Shown piece after piece: positions 42,804 through 53,000 of a DNA stretch of 64,000 nt. Made by a program: the position numbers and the translations under genes. Every line of letters begins with the position of its first letter. Position 1 is the stretch's first letter. The notes below the pieces were generated by a model. That model made no database searches, was not told the DNA's origin, and saw nothing but the letters and a program-made list of their open reading frames with translations. The DNA lies in assembly GCA_014529385.2 (NCBI GenBank), contig CM043956.1, positions 64,546,620 to 64,610,619 of the forward strand, written 5' to 3'. This DNA comes from Adiantum capillus-veneris. Lineage: Eukaryota; Streptophyta; Polypodiopsida; Polypodiales; Pteridaceae.

Positions 42804-45059
42804 ATGGCAAGTGTAGCATTTCCAACATTTAAAGGAAAGAAGGGGGAGGATTTGGTAACAGACTTCCTAGATGACTTTGAAGTAGCATGTGTAGTGAGCA
42901 ACAAAGATACGGATGAATCCCGGGTTAGAATCTTTAAGCATCTCATGAAGCTAGAAGCTAGATCATGGTACAATGCACTTCCACAAGCAACCAAGGATGA
43001 CTGGGAACCCTTAAAAACCGCTTTTAAGAGGCGCTTTGGGGGAGGTACCACTTCAGAAAAGTTGTGGGACAAGTTGAGAGACTTGAAACAGGAGGGTCTT
43101 TTAGAATATGCCACCTATGAGTCCAAATTTGTGGATTTGTGGGAACGGTGGGTTGAGTCACTGGCTAGGGGGGAAGCTGCACCTGATTTCCTAAAAAAAG
43201 ATCGGTTCACGCATGGCTTATGGCCGCTTCTCAAGGAGAAGGTGAAAGGTAGATTCCCGGCTACGTACGAGTTAGCCGTTGAGATTGCTCGCCTTAAAGA
43301 CAAGAAGCTGCGAATGAAAGCCAAAGAAACCGAGTCAACAGAATCAGGAACATCGCGTCGACCAGCAACTATGACAACCACCATTCCACCACCACCACCG
43401 GCTCTTGGGGTAAGAGATGACCAACAAGATATGTTGGCCCATATTACTGACCAACTACAGAATTTGTCTGTCCACTTAATACAACAAGGGAGGAGTCAAG
43501 AAAGAGATCAAGACCCTGGAAGAGCACGACGACAAAACAGGGAGTATCATTGCTACAAATGCGGAGAAGACGGTCACGGTATGTACTACTGTCCCAAACC
43601 ACGAAAAAACTATAATAGAGGAGGTAGGAGGAACCAATTGTCACCCCCTAGAGAAAGAACACTCCCACCCCGAGCACCACCCCCACTAACACAAATTCTA
43701 CGTCCACCCCAGACACCACTACAAACATCCATCCCACCTCTTCCACCAGCCCCACCACCTGATCGCCCTGTAAACATCATAAGGCTAGAAGAGAAAGGAA
43801 AAGCCATAGTAGTGGATCCACCCCGAGCAAAGGAGAGGGACAAGGGTAAGGAGAAGGTAACCTTTTTAGAACCACTTGAAGCCATGACTGTGAAAAGAGC
43901 CAGGAGGGAGAAAGCTACACAATCAGATGATGAGAGAAGCATGAGAGGAGAAACTAGCAAGAGGCCATCCAGGCCACGACGGAAATTGGGCATCACCGAC
44001 TTCCAGCTAGGGGAAAGTTCTAAGCCCTATGATCTAACATTGGATGTGGCAGAGCAAGGACCGAAGATTACATGGCCACAACTACTACATCTTGCACCAA
44101 AAGTAAGGCGACAATGGTCTAAAATGATAAGTACAAGACGCTCTAAAACAAAGGTAGCCGGAGCAATTTCGGGATGCAACATGGATGACATCCTTCCAAT
44201 TGTCGACGTAAACATAAAAGGAAAGAGGGTTGGAAACACCTACATTGATGGAGGTGCACAAATCTGTGTAATGAGCGAAGCTATGATGCTTCGATTAGGG
44301 CTCGAGGTTGATAGGCCTTCTCCATGCAAGACAAAGATGGCAAACAACGCAAAAGTAAAGTGTGTGGGTGTGGTAAGTGCCGTGAAAATCAAAGCTTTCA
44401 ACACTGAGGTAGAGGTAGATGTTTTTGTAATGCCTACTAAGGGGGAGGGCTATCCACTAATTTTGGGAAGGCCATGGTTGATGGCCATGAAGGCAAAACA
44501 GGACTGGGGTACTGGCCTTCTACGCATGACCGGTAAGAAAGGGGAGACATTCTACTACGACATGAGGATTGGCAAGCAGAAGCAAATGAATCTGGAAACA
44601 TCGGCAGATGAAACCACTAGCGAATCTTCCAGTTCTGAGGAGGAGACCACATCCACCGACGAAAGTGATAGTTCCATTGATGTGATGGGTATCATTATGA
44701 AGGATTCACAAAGGGTAAGCACAACTGGTGATCCATCACCAAAAGGGAAACCCAATGAAGAGGAGAGAAAATCACCTGGCCTAGGAGGAAGTAGGTTGAA
44801 GGGTATGTTGTCTATGGAATTAACACTTGAGGAGAAAGATAGTTTTTTGCAAATGTTGATGGGATTTCCTAACCTGTTCATTGACAACTATGAAAGAATC
44901 ACAGGCATTACAGTGGTGGAACATCATATTAAGCTGAAGGAAGGGGTAAAACCAGTTGTGCAAAAGCTACGACGATTGGGGGTCATACAAGAAAAGGCAC
45001 TCTTGGCCGAGGTAAGGAAACTGCTGGAGGCGGGATTCATCTATCCTGTGGAAAAGTAA
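42804..45059 (+). CDS. Tat gag and protease
   Basis: The start chosen is ATGGCAAGTGTAGC at 42804; an in-frame ATG at 42774 would add ten residues. Counting from 42774, residues 11-180 are a Retrotrans_gag domain (EARSWYNALPQATKDDWEPL, FKRRFGGG, EYATYESKFVDLW). A zinc knuckle CYKCGEDGHGMYYC spans residues 260-273. A long Pro-rich and basic linker follows. The protease active-site strand is TYIDGGAQICVMS with Asp 492; D-G-G replaces the usual D-[ST]-G. The flap and C-terminal strand are LILGRPWLMAM. An acidic Ser/Glu tract and the RT N-terminal extension (LLEAGFIYPVEK) come next. The frame ends at TAA 45057-45059, with pol continuing in the same frame. Confidence 0.92.
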   Translation: MASVAFPTFKGKKGEDLVTDFLDDFEVACVVSNKDTDESRVRIFKHLMKLEARSWYNALPQATKDDWEPLKTAFKRRFGGGTTSEKLWDKLRDLKQEGLLEYATYESKFVDLWERWVESLARGEAAPDFLKKDRFTHGLWPLLKEKVKGRFPATYELAVEIARLKDKKLRMKAKETESTESGTSRRPATMTTTIPPPPPALGVRDDQQDMLAHITDQLQNLSVHLIQQGRSQERDQDPGRARRQNREYHCYKCGEDGHGMYYCPKPRKNYNRGGRRNQLSPPRERTLPPRAPPPLTQILRPPQTPLQTSIPPLPPAPPPDRPVNIIRLEEKGKAIVVDPPRAKERDKGKEKVTFLEPLEAMTVKRARREKATQSDDERSMRGETSKRPSRPRRKLGITDFQLGESSKPYDLTLDVAEQGPKITWPQLLHLAPKVRRQWSKMISTRRSKTKVAGAISGCNMDDILPIVDVNIKGKRVGNTYIDGGAQICVMSEAMMLRLGLEVDRPSPCKTKMANNAKVKCVGVVSAVKIKAFNTEVEVDVFVMPTKGEGYPLILGRPWLMAMKAKQDWGTGLLRMTGKKGETFYYDMRIGKQKQMNLETSADETTSESSSSEEETTSTDESDSSIDVMGIIMKDSQRVSTTGDPSPKGKPNEEERKSPGLGGSRLKGMLSMELTLEEKDSFLQMLMGFPNLFIDNYERITGITVVEHHIKLKEGVKPVVQKLRRLGVIQEKALLAEVRKLLEAGFIYPVEK

Positions 45060-45065
45060 GAATGG

Positions 45066-48059
45066 GTGTCACCCATAGTGGTGACGCCTAAAAAGAATGG
45101 TAAGTGGAGGGTCTGTGCTGACTACAAACCACTAAATGCAGCTACAAAGAGAGACCACTTTCCTCTCCCTTTCTTGGATGAAATTCTGAATGAAGTAGCG
45201 GGTTTTGAATGCTATACCGTCTGTGATGGTTATTCTGGATACTTTCAAATACGCATAGCCTTGGAAGATCAGCTAAAAACCACTTTTATCACGCCATGGG
45301 GTTGTTTTGCATACAGGGTTATGCCATTTGGTCTCACAAATGCACCTGCCACATTCCAAAGATATGTCACATATGTTTTTCAACCGTTCTTTGGAACATC
45401 CATAAGAGTGTTCATTGATGATTTTTGTATATATAGCTCCCGTATTTCACATTTAGAAAAGGTAACTGAAGGTTTGGCCAGGTTGCAGAGCCTAGGTGGG
45501 CAATTAAATGTGGATAAATGCCACATTGGGGAGAGTAAAGTCATTCTACTAGGCCATGAAATTTCAGCAAAAGGTATCAACGCCGACCCAAGTAAGGTGT
45601 CTGCACTCATAGCCCTACCTTCACCAACGACCGCATGTCAACTGGTCTCTTTTCTACAAAAGGTGAGGTACTTAAGTAGATTCATACATCTACTATCACA
45701 ACTTGTTCTACCACTGCAACAACTCACTCAAAGATCAACTTTCACTTGGGACGAGGAAAGCGAACATCACTACAACAAGGTAAAAGAGGTCTTAGCCACT
45801 CTGCTAACTATCTCACCACCTAAGTGGGATGAAAAATTCTATGTCACCTCAAGTGTTGGTGATGACTCATTGGGGGCTGTGCTACTCCAAAAGGATACGA
45901 CGACATCTTTCATGAGGCCAATCTACTTCTCTAGTCGAATGATGACAGCAGGAGAGAAAGGTTTCACCCATGTGGAACACTTAGTCCTAGCTCTTAGATT
46001 TGCAACTACAAAGTTTAGGTCATATTTGCTGCCTAAGCAATTTGTGATTCTAACCACGGATGAAATATTTCCCTATGTTGTACAACACATGGATGTGTCT
46101 GCTAGGATTACTAAATGGGTAGTTCGTTTGCAAGAGTTTGACTACACGGTACAGGTAGAAAGCACGACAAGGGCAAGTTTGGGGGGACTCATGACCTACC
46201 AAGTCTTTGAAAGGAAGGAGAAGCAATCTAAGGAAGGAGAAGTCCGATTACCTCCAGTACCACTGATGGTAGAAGGAGCATACTCTCTCTACTTTGATGG
46301 AGCCTACAAGCGAGCGTCCGACAAAGCAGCTGCAGGCATAGTGGTCTTTGATGACAAAGGGACAAAGGTATTTTCGTTGGGCCAATTGTTAGATTCACAT
46401 TCTATTAATGAAGCTGAGTATGCAGCACTAACCAAGGGTCTACAATGGTGCGTCTCGCAAGGTGTACAACGCCTTAATGTATTTGGGGATGCTCTACTTC
46501 TGGTAAGGCAAGTAAATGGAGCATGGACATGCAAGAATCCTAGTTTAAGGACTCACTTAAGTGGTGTAAAAACCTTGTTGGGTAAGTTTGAAGAAGTTCA
46601 AATACACCATATCCCAAGGGCTCAAAACCAAGAAGCAGATGCCCTAGCAAGTGAAAGACTACAGAAAGTGGTGGTTGGAGCAATAAAACTAAAGCTCCCT
46701 CTATTTCAAGGAAGTGATGCCTTGCCTGACATCATGCATTTTTTGGAAACAGGGGAATGCCCATCAGATTTAACAAAGGGACAGAAGCAATGGCTAACGC
46801 GGAAGGCCACAAGGTATCGACTCATCAATGACGGTTTATACTGTAAGGGTAAGGACCAAATACTCAGGAAGGTCCCTCTCTCCCAGAAAATCACGGGAGT
46901 AATTGCTAGCTGTCATGACGGGGTTTGTGGTGGTCACTTTGCCCTAGACATAACAAGTAGGAAAATCTTGCAGGCAGGCTTCATATGGCCTAGCCTCAAC
47001 CGTGATGTACACCACTGGTACAAAACCTGTAAGTTGTGTCAAAAGGCCGGTACTAGGTCACTTATGCCTGAACCACAGACACCTATTCTCTCATATGGCC
47101 CATTTGAAAAATGGGGTATCGATGCCATTGGGCCATTACCTAGGGCCAACTCAGGAAAATTCTACATTATCATGGGGGTCGACTACATGACTAGATGGGC
47201 AGAGGCTACAGCCACCACTAGAATCACAGCGGTAGAGGTAGCTAAATTTATCTACGAGCACATATGCTGTAGGTTTGGCACACCTTTAGAGATCATCTCT
47301 GATAGAGGGCCAGGTTTCAGAGCAGACTTGGTAGGAGAATTAATGCAGAAACTGGGCATTACAAGGAGACACTCTTCACCATATTACCCTCAATGTAATG
47401 GCCTAGTTGAAAAGGTAAATGGAATGGTTTATAAAATTATTACCAAGCAGGTAAACAATCATCCTGGAGACTGGGATAAGTATCTACTACCAGCTTTATG
47501 GGCCTACAGAACTTCATTTCGTACATCCTTGGGATTCACACCGTATCATCTAGTATTTGGTAAGGAAGCAATCTTGCCCATTGAAGTGCAACTACAAAGT
47601 CTTAGAGTAATGGCAAGCCAGCTTCAACAGCCCAACATGCATTTGAGAGATCACATCATCAACTTGGAAAGACTGCAGCTAGACAGAGAAGAAGCAATAA
47701 ATTATTATGCAGCACAAGCAGAGCATAGACGGCTTAGCTTTAACGAGCATCTCCGGAAAAAAGAATTGAAGAAAGGAATGTTGGTGCTCCGCTACGACGA
47801 TCGCTTCGACACGCGCAAGGATAAGAAACTCCTACTCCGATGGGAAGGCCCTTTCATCATCAGGAAAAAGTATGCCAATGGAAGCTACCAGCTTATGGAG
47901 GCTGATGGAAAACTTCATAAAACCAGGGTAAATGGTTCGCAACTTAAACCTTATTTTCTTCGATTTGACCAGGCTCCACCAATTGACATTCCAGATGAGA
48001 ACACACCATCAGCCACCACCTCCGACGATAATGATCAAACAGATGAGCTAGAGACATGA
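45066..48059 (+). CDS. Tat pol: reverse transcriptase, two RNase H domains, integrase
   Basis: This frame is in phase with gag-protease; only the TAA at 45057 separates them. Numbering from 45066: RT with VCDGYSGYFQIRI (Asp 54), FGLTNAPATFQR and FIDDFCIYSS (Asp 118 and 119). The first RNase H covers about 255-390 (TSSVGDDSLGAVLLQK). The second, archaeal-like RNase H starts at about 408 (YFDGAYKRASDKAAAG, NEAEYAALTKGL). The integrase zinc domain is at about 615-660 (CGGHFALDITSRKILQAGF, CKLCQKAG). The integrase triad is Asp 706, Asp 746 and Glu 782 with D-35-E spacing. The C-terminal domain has RWEGPFIIRKKYANGSYQL. All catalytic residues are present. The last 30 codons are Asp/Thr-rich. Confidence 0.95.
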   Translation: MSPIVVTPKKNGKWRVCADYKPLNAATKRDHFPLPFLDEILNEVAGFECYTVCDGYSGYFQIRIALEDQLKTTFITPWGCFAYRVMPFGLTNAPATFQRYVTYVFQPFFGTSIRVFIDDFCIYSSRISHLEKVTEGLARLQSLGGQLNVDKCHIGESKVILLGHEISAKGINADPSKVSALIALPSPTTACQLVSFLQKVRYLSRFIHLLSQLVLPLQQLTQRSTFTWDEESEHHYNKVKEVLATLLTISPPKWDEKFYVTSSVGDDSLGAVLLQKDTTTSFMRPIYFSSRMMTAGEKGFTHVEHLVLALRFATTKFRSYLLPKQFVILTTDEIFPYVVQHMDVSARITKWVVRLQEFDYTVQVESTTRASLGGLMTYQVFERKEKQSKEGEVRLPPVPLMVEGAYSLYFDGAYKRASDKAAAGIVVFDDKGTKVFSLGQLLDSHSINEAEYAALTKGLQWCVSQGVQRLNVFGDALLLVRQVNGAWTCKNPSLRTHLSGVKTLLGKFEEVQIHHIPRAQNQEADALASERLQKVVVGAIKLKLPLFQGSDALPDIMHFLETGECPSDLTKGQKQWLTRKATRYRLINDGLYCKGKDQILRKVPLSQKITGVIASCHDGVCGGHFALDITSRKILQAGFIWPSLNRDVHHWYKTCKLCQKAGTRSLMPEPQTPILSYGPFEKWGIDAIGPLPRANSGKFYIIMGVDYMTRWAEATATTRITAVEVAKFIYEHICCRFGTPLEIISDRGPGFRADLVGELMQKLGITRRHSSPYYPQCNGLVEKVNGMVYKIITKQVNNHPGDWDKYLLPALWAYRTSFRTSLGFTPYHLVFGKEAILPIEVQLQSLRVMASQLQQPNMHLRDHIINLERLQLDREEAINYYAAQAEHRRLSFNEHLRKKELKKGMLVLRYDDRFDTRKDKKLLLRWEGPFIIRKKYANGSYQLMEADGKLHKTRVNGSQLKPYFLRFDQAPPIDIPDENTPSATTSDDNDQTDELET

Positions 48060-48071
48060 ATGCCTCTAGCC

Positions 48072-48083
48072 AAAAGGGGAGGG
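48072..48083 (+). other. Polypurine tract of the full-length Tat element
   Basis: AAAAGGGGAGGG lies four bases before the 3' LTR. The older Tat element has GGGGGAGGG at the same position. Confidence 0.85.
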
Positions 48084-48087
48084 CTAA

Positions 48088-49632
48088 TGATGGGGGATTT
48101 TCACAAGCCAAGCTCCCATACCCCTCTTCTCTCGTCCCCACCCCATGAAAACCCCCTCTTAGGGAGGGAGTGATAAAAAGCATTAGAAAAAGTAAGAAAA
48201 AAATAAAGTATTATTATGTAAATATATAAGAAAGATAAAATAGGCCACCTCATGCCTGCGGGGCAGCCCATCCCCACCTTGCCTCCTTTTTCTTCACTGT
48301 TGCCCCGCCGTGTGTCCCTTTTCCTCTCCTCCACTCAAAAGGTCAACCCCCTCTCTCTTCCCCTTGTCCTTTCTCCTTTCTCTCTCCCCTCAAGCTACCC
48401 CACCTCTCACCAATAATGCATTATAACTCACCAATAATGCACCAACTCACATGCAACTTACCCTATCTTCCAAAATAGTGTACCCCACCCCCTCTTTCTC
48501 TCTCCTATCATATCTCATGACCCAAATACCCCCCTCTCTCTCTAAAGGGCGCCATGTCTCTTGTCTTGTAGCTAAATAACCTCCCCCACACTCACACACA
48601 CTCAGTTTCACTGAAAAAGGTACCCACAGACCCATCCCCACCCGGTGGTTACCTGATTTTTCTTGTGTTCACACACATCTGCACACAGATTCACCTCTGA
48701 ACACACTCCCCTCTCTCCCCTCTTGTAATTACTTTATTCTCCATGTCACCTCTCACTTTTTTTCATCAACCCATCTCTCTCTCTTAGTCTCTCTCATGAG
48801 ACTGCTGTTTTGGCACATATACACACAGCCAGACAAGTGGGGCCCACAGTCACATGGCCTATGTAGATAATGATTTCTTCATTTCTAAATTCTAGAATTT
48901 CTCCCCCCTCCTCCCCTATATAAAGAGGGGTCACCATCACACAAACACACACACCATCACCAAAGAGTACACTATGCACTGTGTGTGCCTAGTGCACACA
49001 CACCCACACCATCACCATCACCATCACCGCAATCACCATGCTTGTTTTGAGCATGACCTCTACACCCTTGGCTATGGAAGATGAAGGGCAACTAAATGAA
49101 GAATGATGGTCATAATCCTCGTGCGAGTCTTCGCCATCAACTCCCACCTATCCGCCATGTGCTCTACCACTCTCTCCCTTCTCATTCCCCTACCCTATGC
49201 TCCCCATTTCATCGCCTAATTCTCTAAATAAAGCTTGAGGTTTTGTGAGTATGTTTTCTTGCAATGTTTTGCCCATGTGGGGTGTGCGGAATCACCACCT
49301 AGTCCTGTGTTTTGGAGTGAGCTTGTGTATGTGTGAAGGGTGTGCAGATTCGCCATCCTTTTGTGGTGCCTAAGTACTAAGCCGCTATACCCCCTCCCTC
49401 ACTCTCTCTCTCTCTCTCTCACTTGATCTCATTCCCTTTCCTCTTCATCATTACTCCCAAGCATCCATCTCTCTTGGATGAAAACTTTGTTATGGTGGTG
49501 TGTTGTTTGCGTCCTAGCCGCTGAAGCTAGGTGGTGCCCCTGTTTGCTTTACCATGACAGGCTCGAGGCGCGCCATTCGGTCCCCGGTGTTTTAGAGGCC
49601 GTCGGGGTTCGGGGTTCGCTTTGCTCCCGTCA
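48088..49632 (+). repeat. 3' LTR of the full-length Tat element
   Basis: About 1545 bp. It differs from the 5' LTR mainly by transitions and short indels, including an extra ATCACC unit near 49020 and a 7-bp duplication (GGTTCGG) near the end. Confidence 0.95.
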
Positions 49633-50417
49633 GTGGTAAGTGAGGTATAATGATGTACATAGGTGAGAGAAAGAGGGGTTTTTACAAGGTTGGGTGAGAG
49701 AGAGTTGAGGGTAAAGTGGTTGTGTGTGTATGTATGGAAGCAGGGAAAACAGGGTAGGCAAACCATTCACTGTGAGCTGCCAACAGGGTCCCACCATTTT
49801 GGACATAGCTCCTTGCTCAGAGCTCCAAAAAATAAAATAAAAACACTGGCAGAGAGATGAGCTCACAAGCTACAATCATTCACGCCACTTTCACAAATTC
49901 GGTGTGGAGCTACGTGCTAAAATTCGAGCCAATAAACATGTATTTTCCATATCCCAAAAGTCTTTTTGGTGGACCATATGACCTTACCTTTCCTTATGCT
50001 TCCAAAGATGACTCATTGATGCCTTGTGTGAGCATGATGTATACCCAAGACTCACCTTGAAACCATCCAAGAGAAGATAATGATAGAGATATGCAAATAT
50101 AATGAAAAAAGAAAATAGGAAATAACATATAGCAAAATGAAGGGAAAATAATTAATGATGAGATAATAAATAGTAAAAATATTAGAAAAATAGGTAATGA
50201 TTGGAAAGTGTTCCTCACTTTTATTGAAATAAATATGATGGGTTTTATTTATTTTTGAAAAATAAAATAGGAAAAACAAGCCAAATCTACTAGTAGGAAA
50301 AAAAAATGCTAAAGATAGAAATGCTAGAGGTGGTTCATACACTAAAAGCATTTGGCTTCTTTGGAGAGGATACACATGAAAAATACCGAGTGGGGGTGCA
50401 TGCAAAACGCCACCATC
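49633..50417 (-). repeat. Older Tat element LTR, inner part
   Basis: On the minus strand it starts TGATGGTGGCG at 50417, directly after a purine tract and TAA spacer, as in the full-length element. It continues to the GTGG target duplication at 49633 and resumes at 40412. The pieces together give about 1.75 kb. Confidence 0.75.
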
Positions 50418-50461
50418 ATTAGCCCTCCCCCAAAAGCTAGAGGTATTTTATGCCTCTAGTC

Positions 50462-50794
50462 CTAGAAGGTGTTGTAATATGGTGTTTCATGGAGTGCATT
50501 ACACACCAGCAATCTTGAAGCAATTAAACAATAGATGAAAGCCTTTGATATGCAAACGTTATATCTTGGACTTCCATCATGACCATTTCCTTTGTCATGT
50601 AGCTGCCCTTTGATTGCTGCATCCTGTTTGTTTTTAGCCGTTTTCAATGAATGATTGTATCCACCCATGACAAACAATTGGTCTCCTAGACCCTTGAAAG
50701 CCATACCCCATCCATTGTCAATATATGCTCTCACTGGTAACCTTCTTTTTTCTCTTTTTTTAAATCTTTTTTTTAATAAATAAACTATGTACAT
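50462..50794 (-). pseudogene. Kelch-repeat-like host gene fragment inside the older Tat element
   Basis: In the interval between the end of integrase and the purine tract the minus strand reads LPVRAYIDNGWGMAFKGLGD and, overlapping it, GLGDQLFVMGG at about 50740-50655. This matches the pattern of a Kelch blade as found in plant F-box/Kelch-repeat proteins (VRA, GWG-x-AFK, hydrophobic beta strand, GG). The frame continues for about 60 residues that I do not recognise, including RYNVCISKAF. The methionine is not a true start. The full-length Tat element has only 28 bp between pol and its LTR, so this segment is extra. It is most simply a captured host fragment. Confidence 0.5.
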
Positions 50795-50799
50795 GGTTG

Positions 50800-52195
50800 T
50801 TATCTTAGTCGGAGCTCAAATATGATGAGCTCTCCTTTGAACCAACCCTATCATTGATCCCACCAACATATGGCTGTGAAAGACGATAGTGGTAGGCCTT
50901 CAATCGCCAACCATTTATTGGGGTCTGATGTACTTTACCATCTAAGTCACCTAGCTGGTAACTACCATTTGAGAACCTCTATATCACTACAAAAGGTCCC
51001 TCCCACTTAAGCAAGAAATTACCATCCTTTCTGCGATCAAGGCGATTGTCGTATCTGAGCACTAAAGATCCTTCCTTGATGTCTTTCTTGACAAGGTTGC
51101 GATTGAACTTCCTTCGCTTCTTCTTTGCCTGAGCCGCATAGTATTTCATTGCTGACTCTCGATCTAGCCCTACCCTCTCCAAATCAACGATTCTTCTCTC
51201 CACTTGCTTCTCTTGACTATCTTCTTGGTGTGCCTTTAGAACTTGGAGGCTTGCTAGCTCCACTTCTATAGGTAGTAGTGCCTCTTGCCCGTAAACCAAG
51301 TGAAACGGCGTATACCCCAAGGATGTTCTATAAGCCCAAAGTGCTGCATCTAAGTGCTTGTCCCATGCCTTAGGATGTAAATGCACTTGCTTAGTGATGC
51401 TTTTACATATAAGACCATTTACCTTCTCCACAAGACCATTGCATTGAGGATAGTATGGCGTTGAGTGCCTGCGCTTGATTTTCAACTTGTTCATCAATTG
51501 TCCGACTAAATCAGCTCAAAATCCCGGTCCCCTATCGGAGAGAATCCCCAAAGGTGTGCCAAAATGGCAACAAATGCACTCAAAGATGAAATCACAAACG
51601 TCCTTGGCTGTGATGCGCTTTGTGGATCGAGCTTCTGCCCATTTGGTCATATACTCCACCCCCATAATTTTCCTGATTGAGTGCAAGGTAGTGACCCTAT
51701 TGCATCTATCCCCCATTTTTCAAAAGGCCCGTAGGTTTTAATTGGGTGCTGATTTTCATGAGAAAGACGCCTTGGTCCGGCTTTTTGGCAAACCTCGCAT
51801 GTGCGGCACCAGTGCTGTACATCTCGATGGAGGCTAGGCCATATAAACCCTGCTTGTAAGATCTTCCTGCTAGTGATCTCTTGTGCAAAGTGGCCACCAC
51901 ACACACCTTCATGGCAGCTAAAAAAAATATCCTTGATCTCTTGGGATGAGGGAACTCTCCTCATGACAACATCTTTCCCCTTACAATACAAGTCCTCACC
52001 TACCAAACTATATCTAGTAGCCTTTTTTGCCAGCCACCTGCGTTCACTTTTACTCATACCAGAGTGTGCTTCACAATGCTCAAGAAAGTAAAGTAAATCA
52101 TGCAGCTCCTCCTTTCCCTAGTATAAAGGACTTTTCACAAGGACAACACCTACCATGAGAGTTTGTAGTTCTCCGCTGCCAACGCTTCTTCTTTA
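50800..52195 (-). pseudogene. Integrase of the older Tat element, with the tail of the second RNase H
   Basis: From 52195 downward: ELQTLMVGVVLVKSPLYQG (RNase H to integrase linker), MSKSERRWLAKKATRYSL, CGGHFAQEITSRKILQAGF with CRTCEVCQKAG (zinc domain), then the core in three frames: 51647-52057, 51516-51716 (MGVEYMTKWAEARST, LSDRGPGF) and 51497-50979 (STPYYPQCNGLVEKVNGL). D, D and E can all be seen. The C-terminus WEGPFVVI runs through a stop to FSNGSYQLGDLDG and NGWRLKAYHYR, ending near 50800. Two frameshifts and a few stops are the only damage. Confidence 0.85.
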
Positions 52196-52757
52196 CCCAA
52201 ATCTACCAAAAGACCTCAAACCTCAAGCTCCGTACAAGCTAAAATTGTATCTTCAACCTCAAAATTTATGCACCCATCTTTGAGTACTTGTTATTTAAAA
52301 AGTGCATCATACTCGCACACTACGTGAAACAAAAATCTAAAATTTCCTATATACAGTCACTCTGAGCTAAATTTCTTTTGCAAAGTTGTAGATCACGTCT
52401 AAATGGAGGGGAATACTTGAAAAATTTTCTAGATTTATATTCTACAAGGAGAAAAACAATCTGCAAAACAATGTTGCTGCACGCACATGGTTTTAGGGAA
52501 ACACCTTCACCTACACACTACCTTCAACATTGTCTTCTGAGCTGCCAGAATAACATACATCACTATTAGCTGAGCTCACAAGCTCTCATTGCCTTCTCAC
52601 AAAGCTTCCAATCTTTCTTAATCTCTCCACCACTGAGAGCAAGAAAGTAATTGCCTCAAAGCTCTTGTCGCTGCCGTTCTCCCCGCGATTGTCATGCACT
52701 CTAACACCACTTGAAGGGGTGTGTAAATGAGGTGTGTGTGTGGGGGGGGGGGGGGGG

Positions 52758-52821
<64 letters not shown>

Positions 52822-53000
52822 ACAACATGGGGTGGAGAGCAGTGGCAAGAAGCAATAGTCACTCCTTATTCATCTACGCATATCAATAATAAGTGAGTGT
52901 ACGGACACTAGACATCTGTCCTAGGGTAATGCATGTACCCCAACATGTCCCTTCCTCTTTGAGTGGCCATCCATTCATTGTGTAAAACCTAGTCCTTTGC
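52196..53000. other. Non-coding stretch with a compound microsatellite
   Basis: No gene seen. It contains the G/(AG)n tract described separately. Antisense open frames here are artefacts of that repeat. Confidence 0.6.
52742..52819. repeat. G19 followed by (AG)n
   Basis: A run of about 19 G passes directly into about 30 AG units. Confidence 0.95.

Larger units (their letters stand above)
40413..49632 (+). mobile_element. Full-length Tat-type Ty3/gypsy retrotransposon
   Basis: LTRs of about 1.53 kb (40413-41945 and 48088-49632) start TGATGGGGG and end CCCGTCA. GTGG lies on both outer sides (40409-40412 and 49633-49636), a 4- to 5-bp target duplication. Primer site, leader, gag, protease, RT, two RNase H domains, integrase and a purine tract are all present and in order. 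The only break in gag-pol is one in-frame TAA at 45057. By eye the LTRs differ by about twenty substitutions plus a few short indels, so this is a relatively young insertion. It sits inside the LTR of an older Tat element. Confidence 0.95.
50418..52195 (-). mobile_element. Older Tat element, internal 3' part (5'-truncated)
   Basis: On the minus strand this holds the end of the second RNase H, the integrase, a 3' non-coding region with a Kelch-like fragment, a purine tract at about 50421-50435 and the LTR start. Nothing recognisable of gag, protease or RT is found above 52195, so the element is truncated there. It belongs to the same broad family as the element that interrupts its LTR. Confidence 0.8.

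Noticed and set aside
43610..43996. Antisense open frames across the full-length Tat element (also 42767-43114, 44555-44887 and others)
   Set aside because: They lie opposite the strongly supported gag-pol frame and have no domain similarity; they are shadows of it.
52586..52896. Open frames with Ser-Leu or Glu-Arg repeats on both strands
   Set aside because: Translations of the G/(AG)n microsatellite only.
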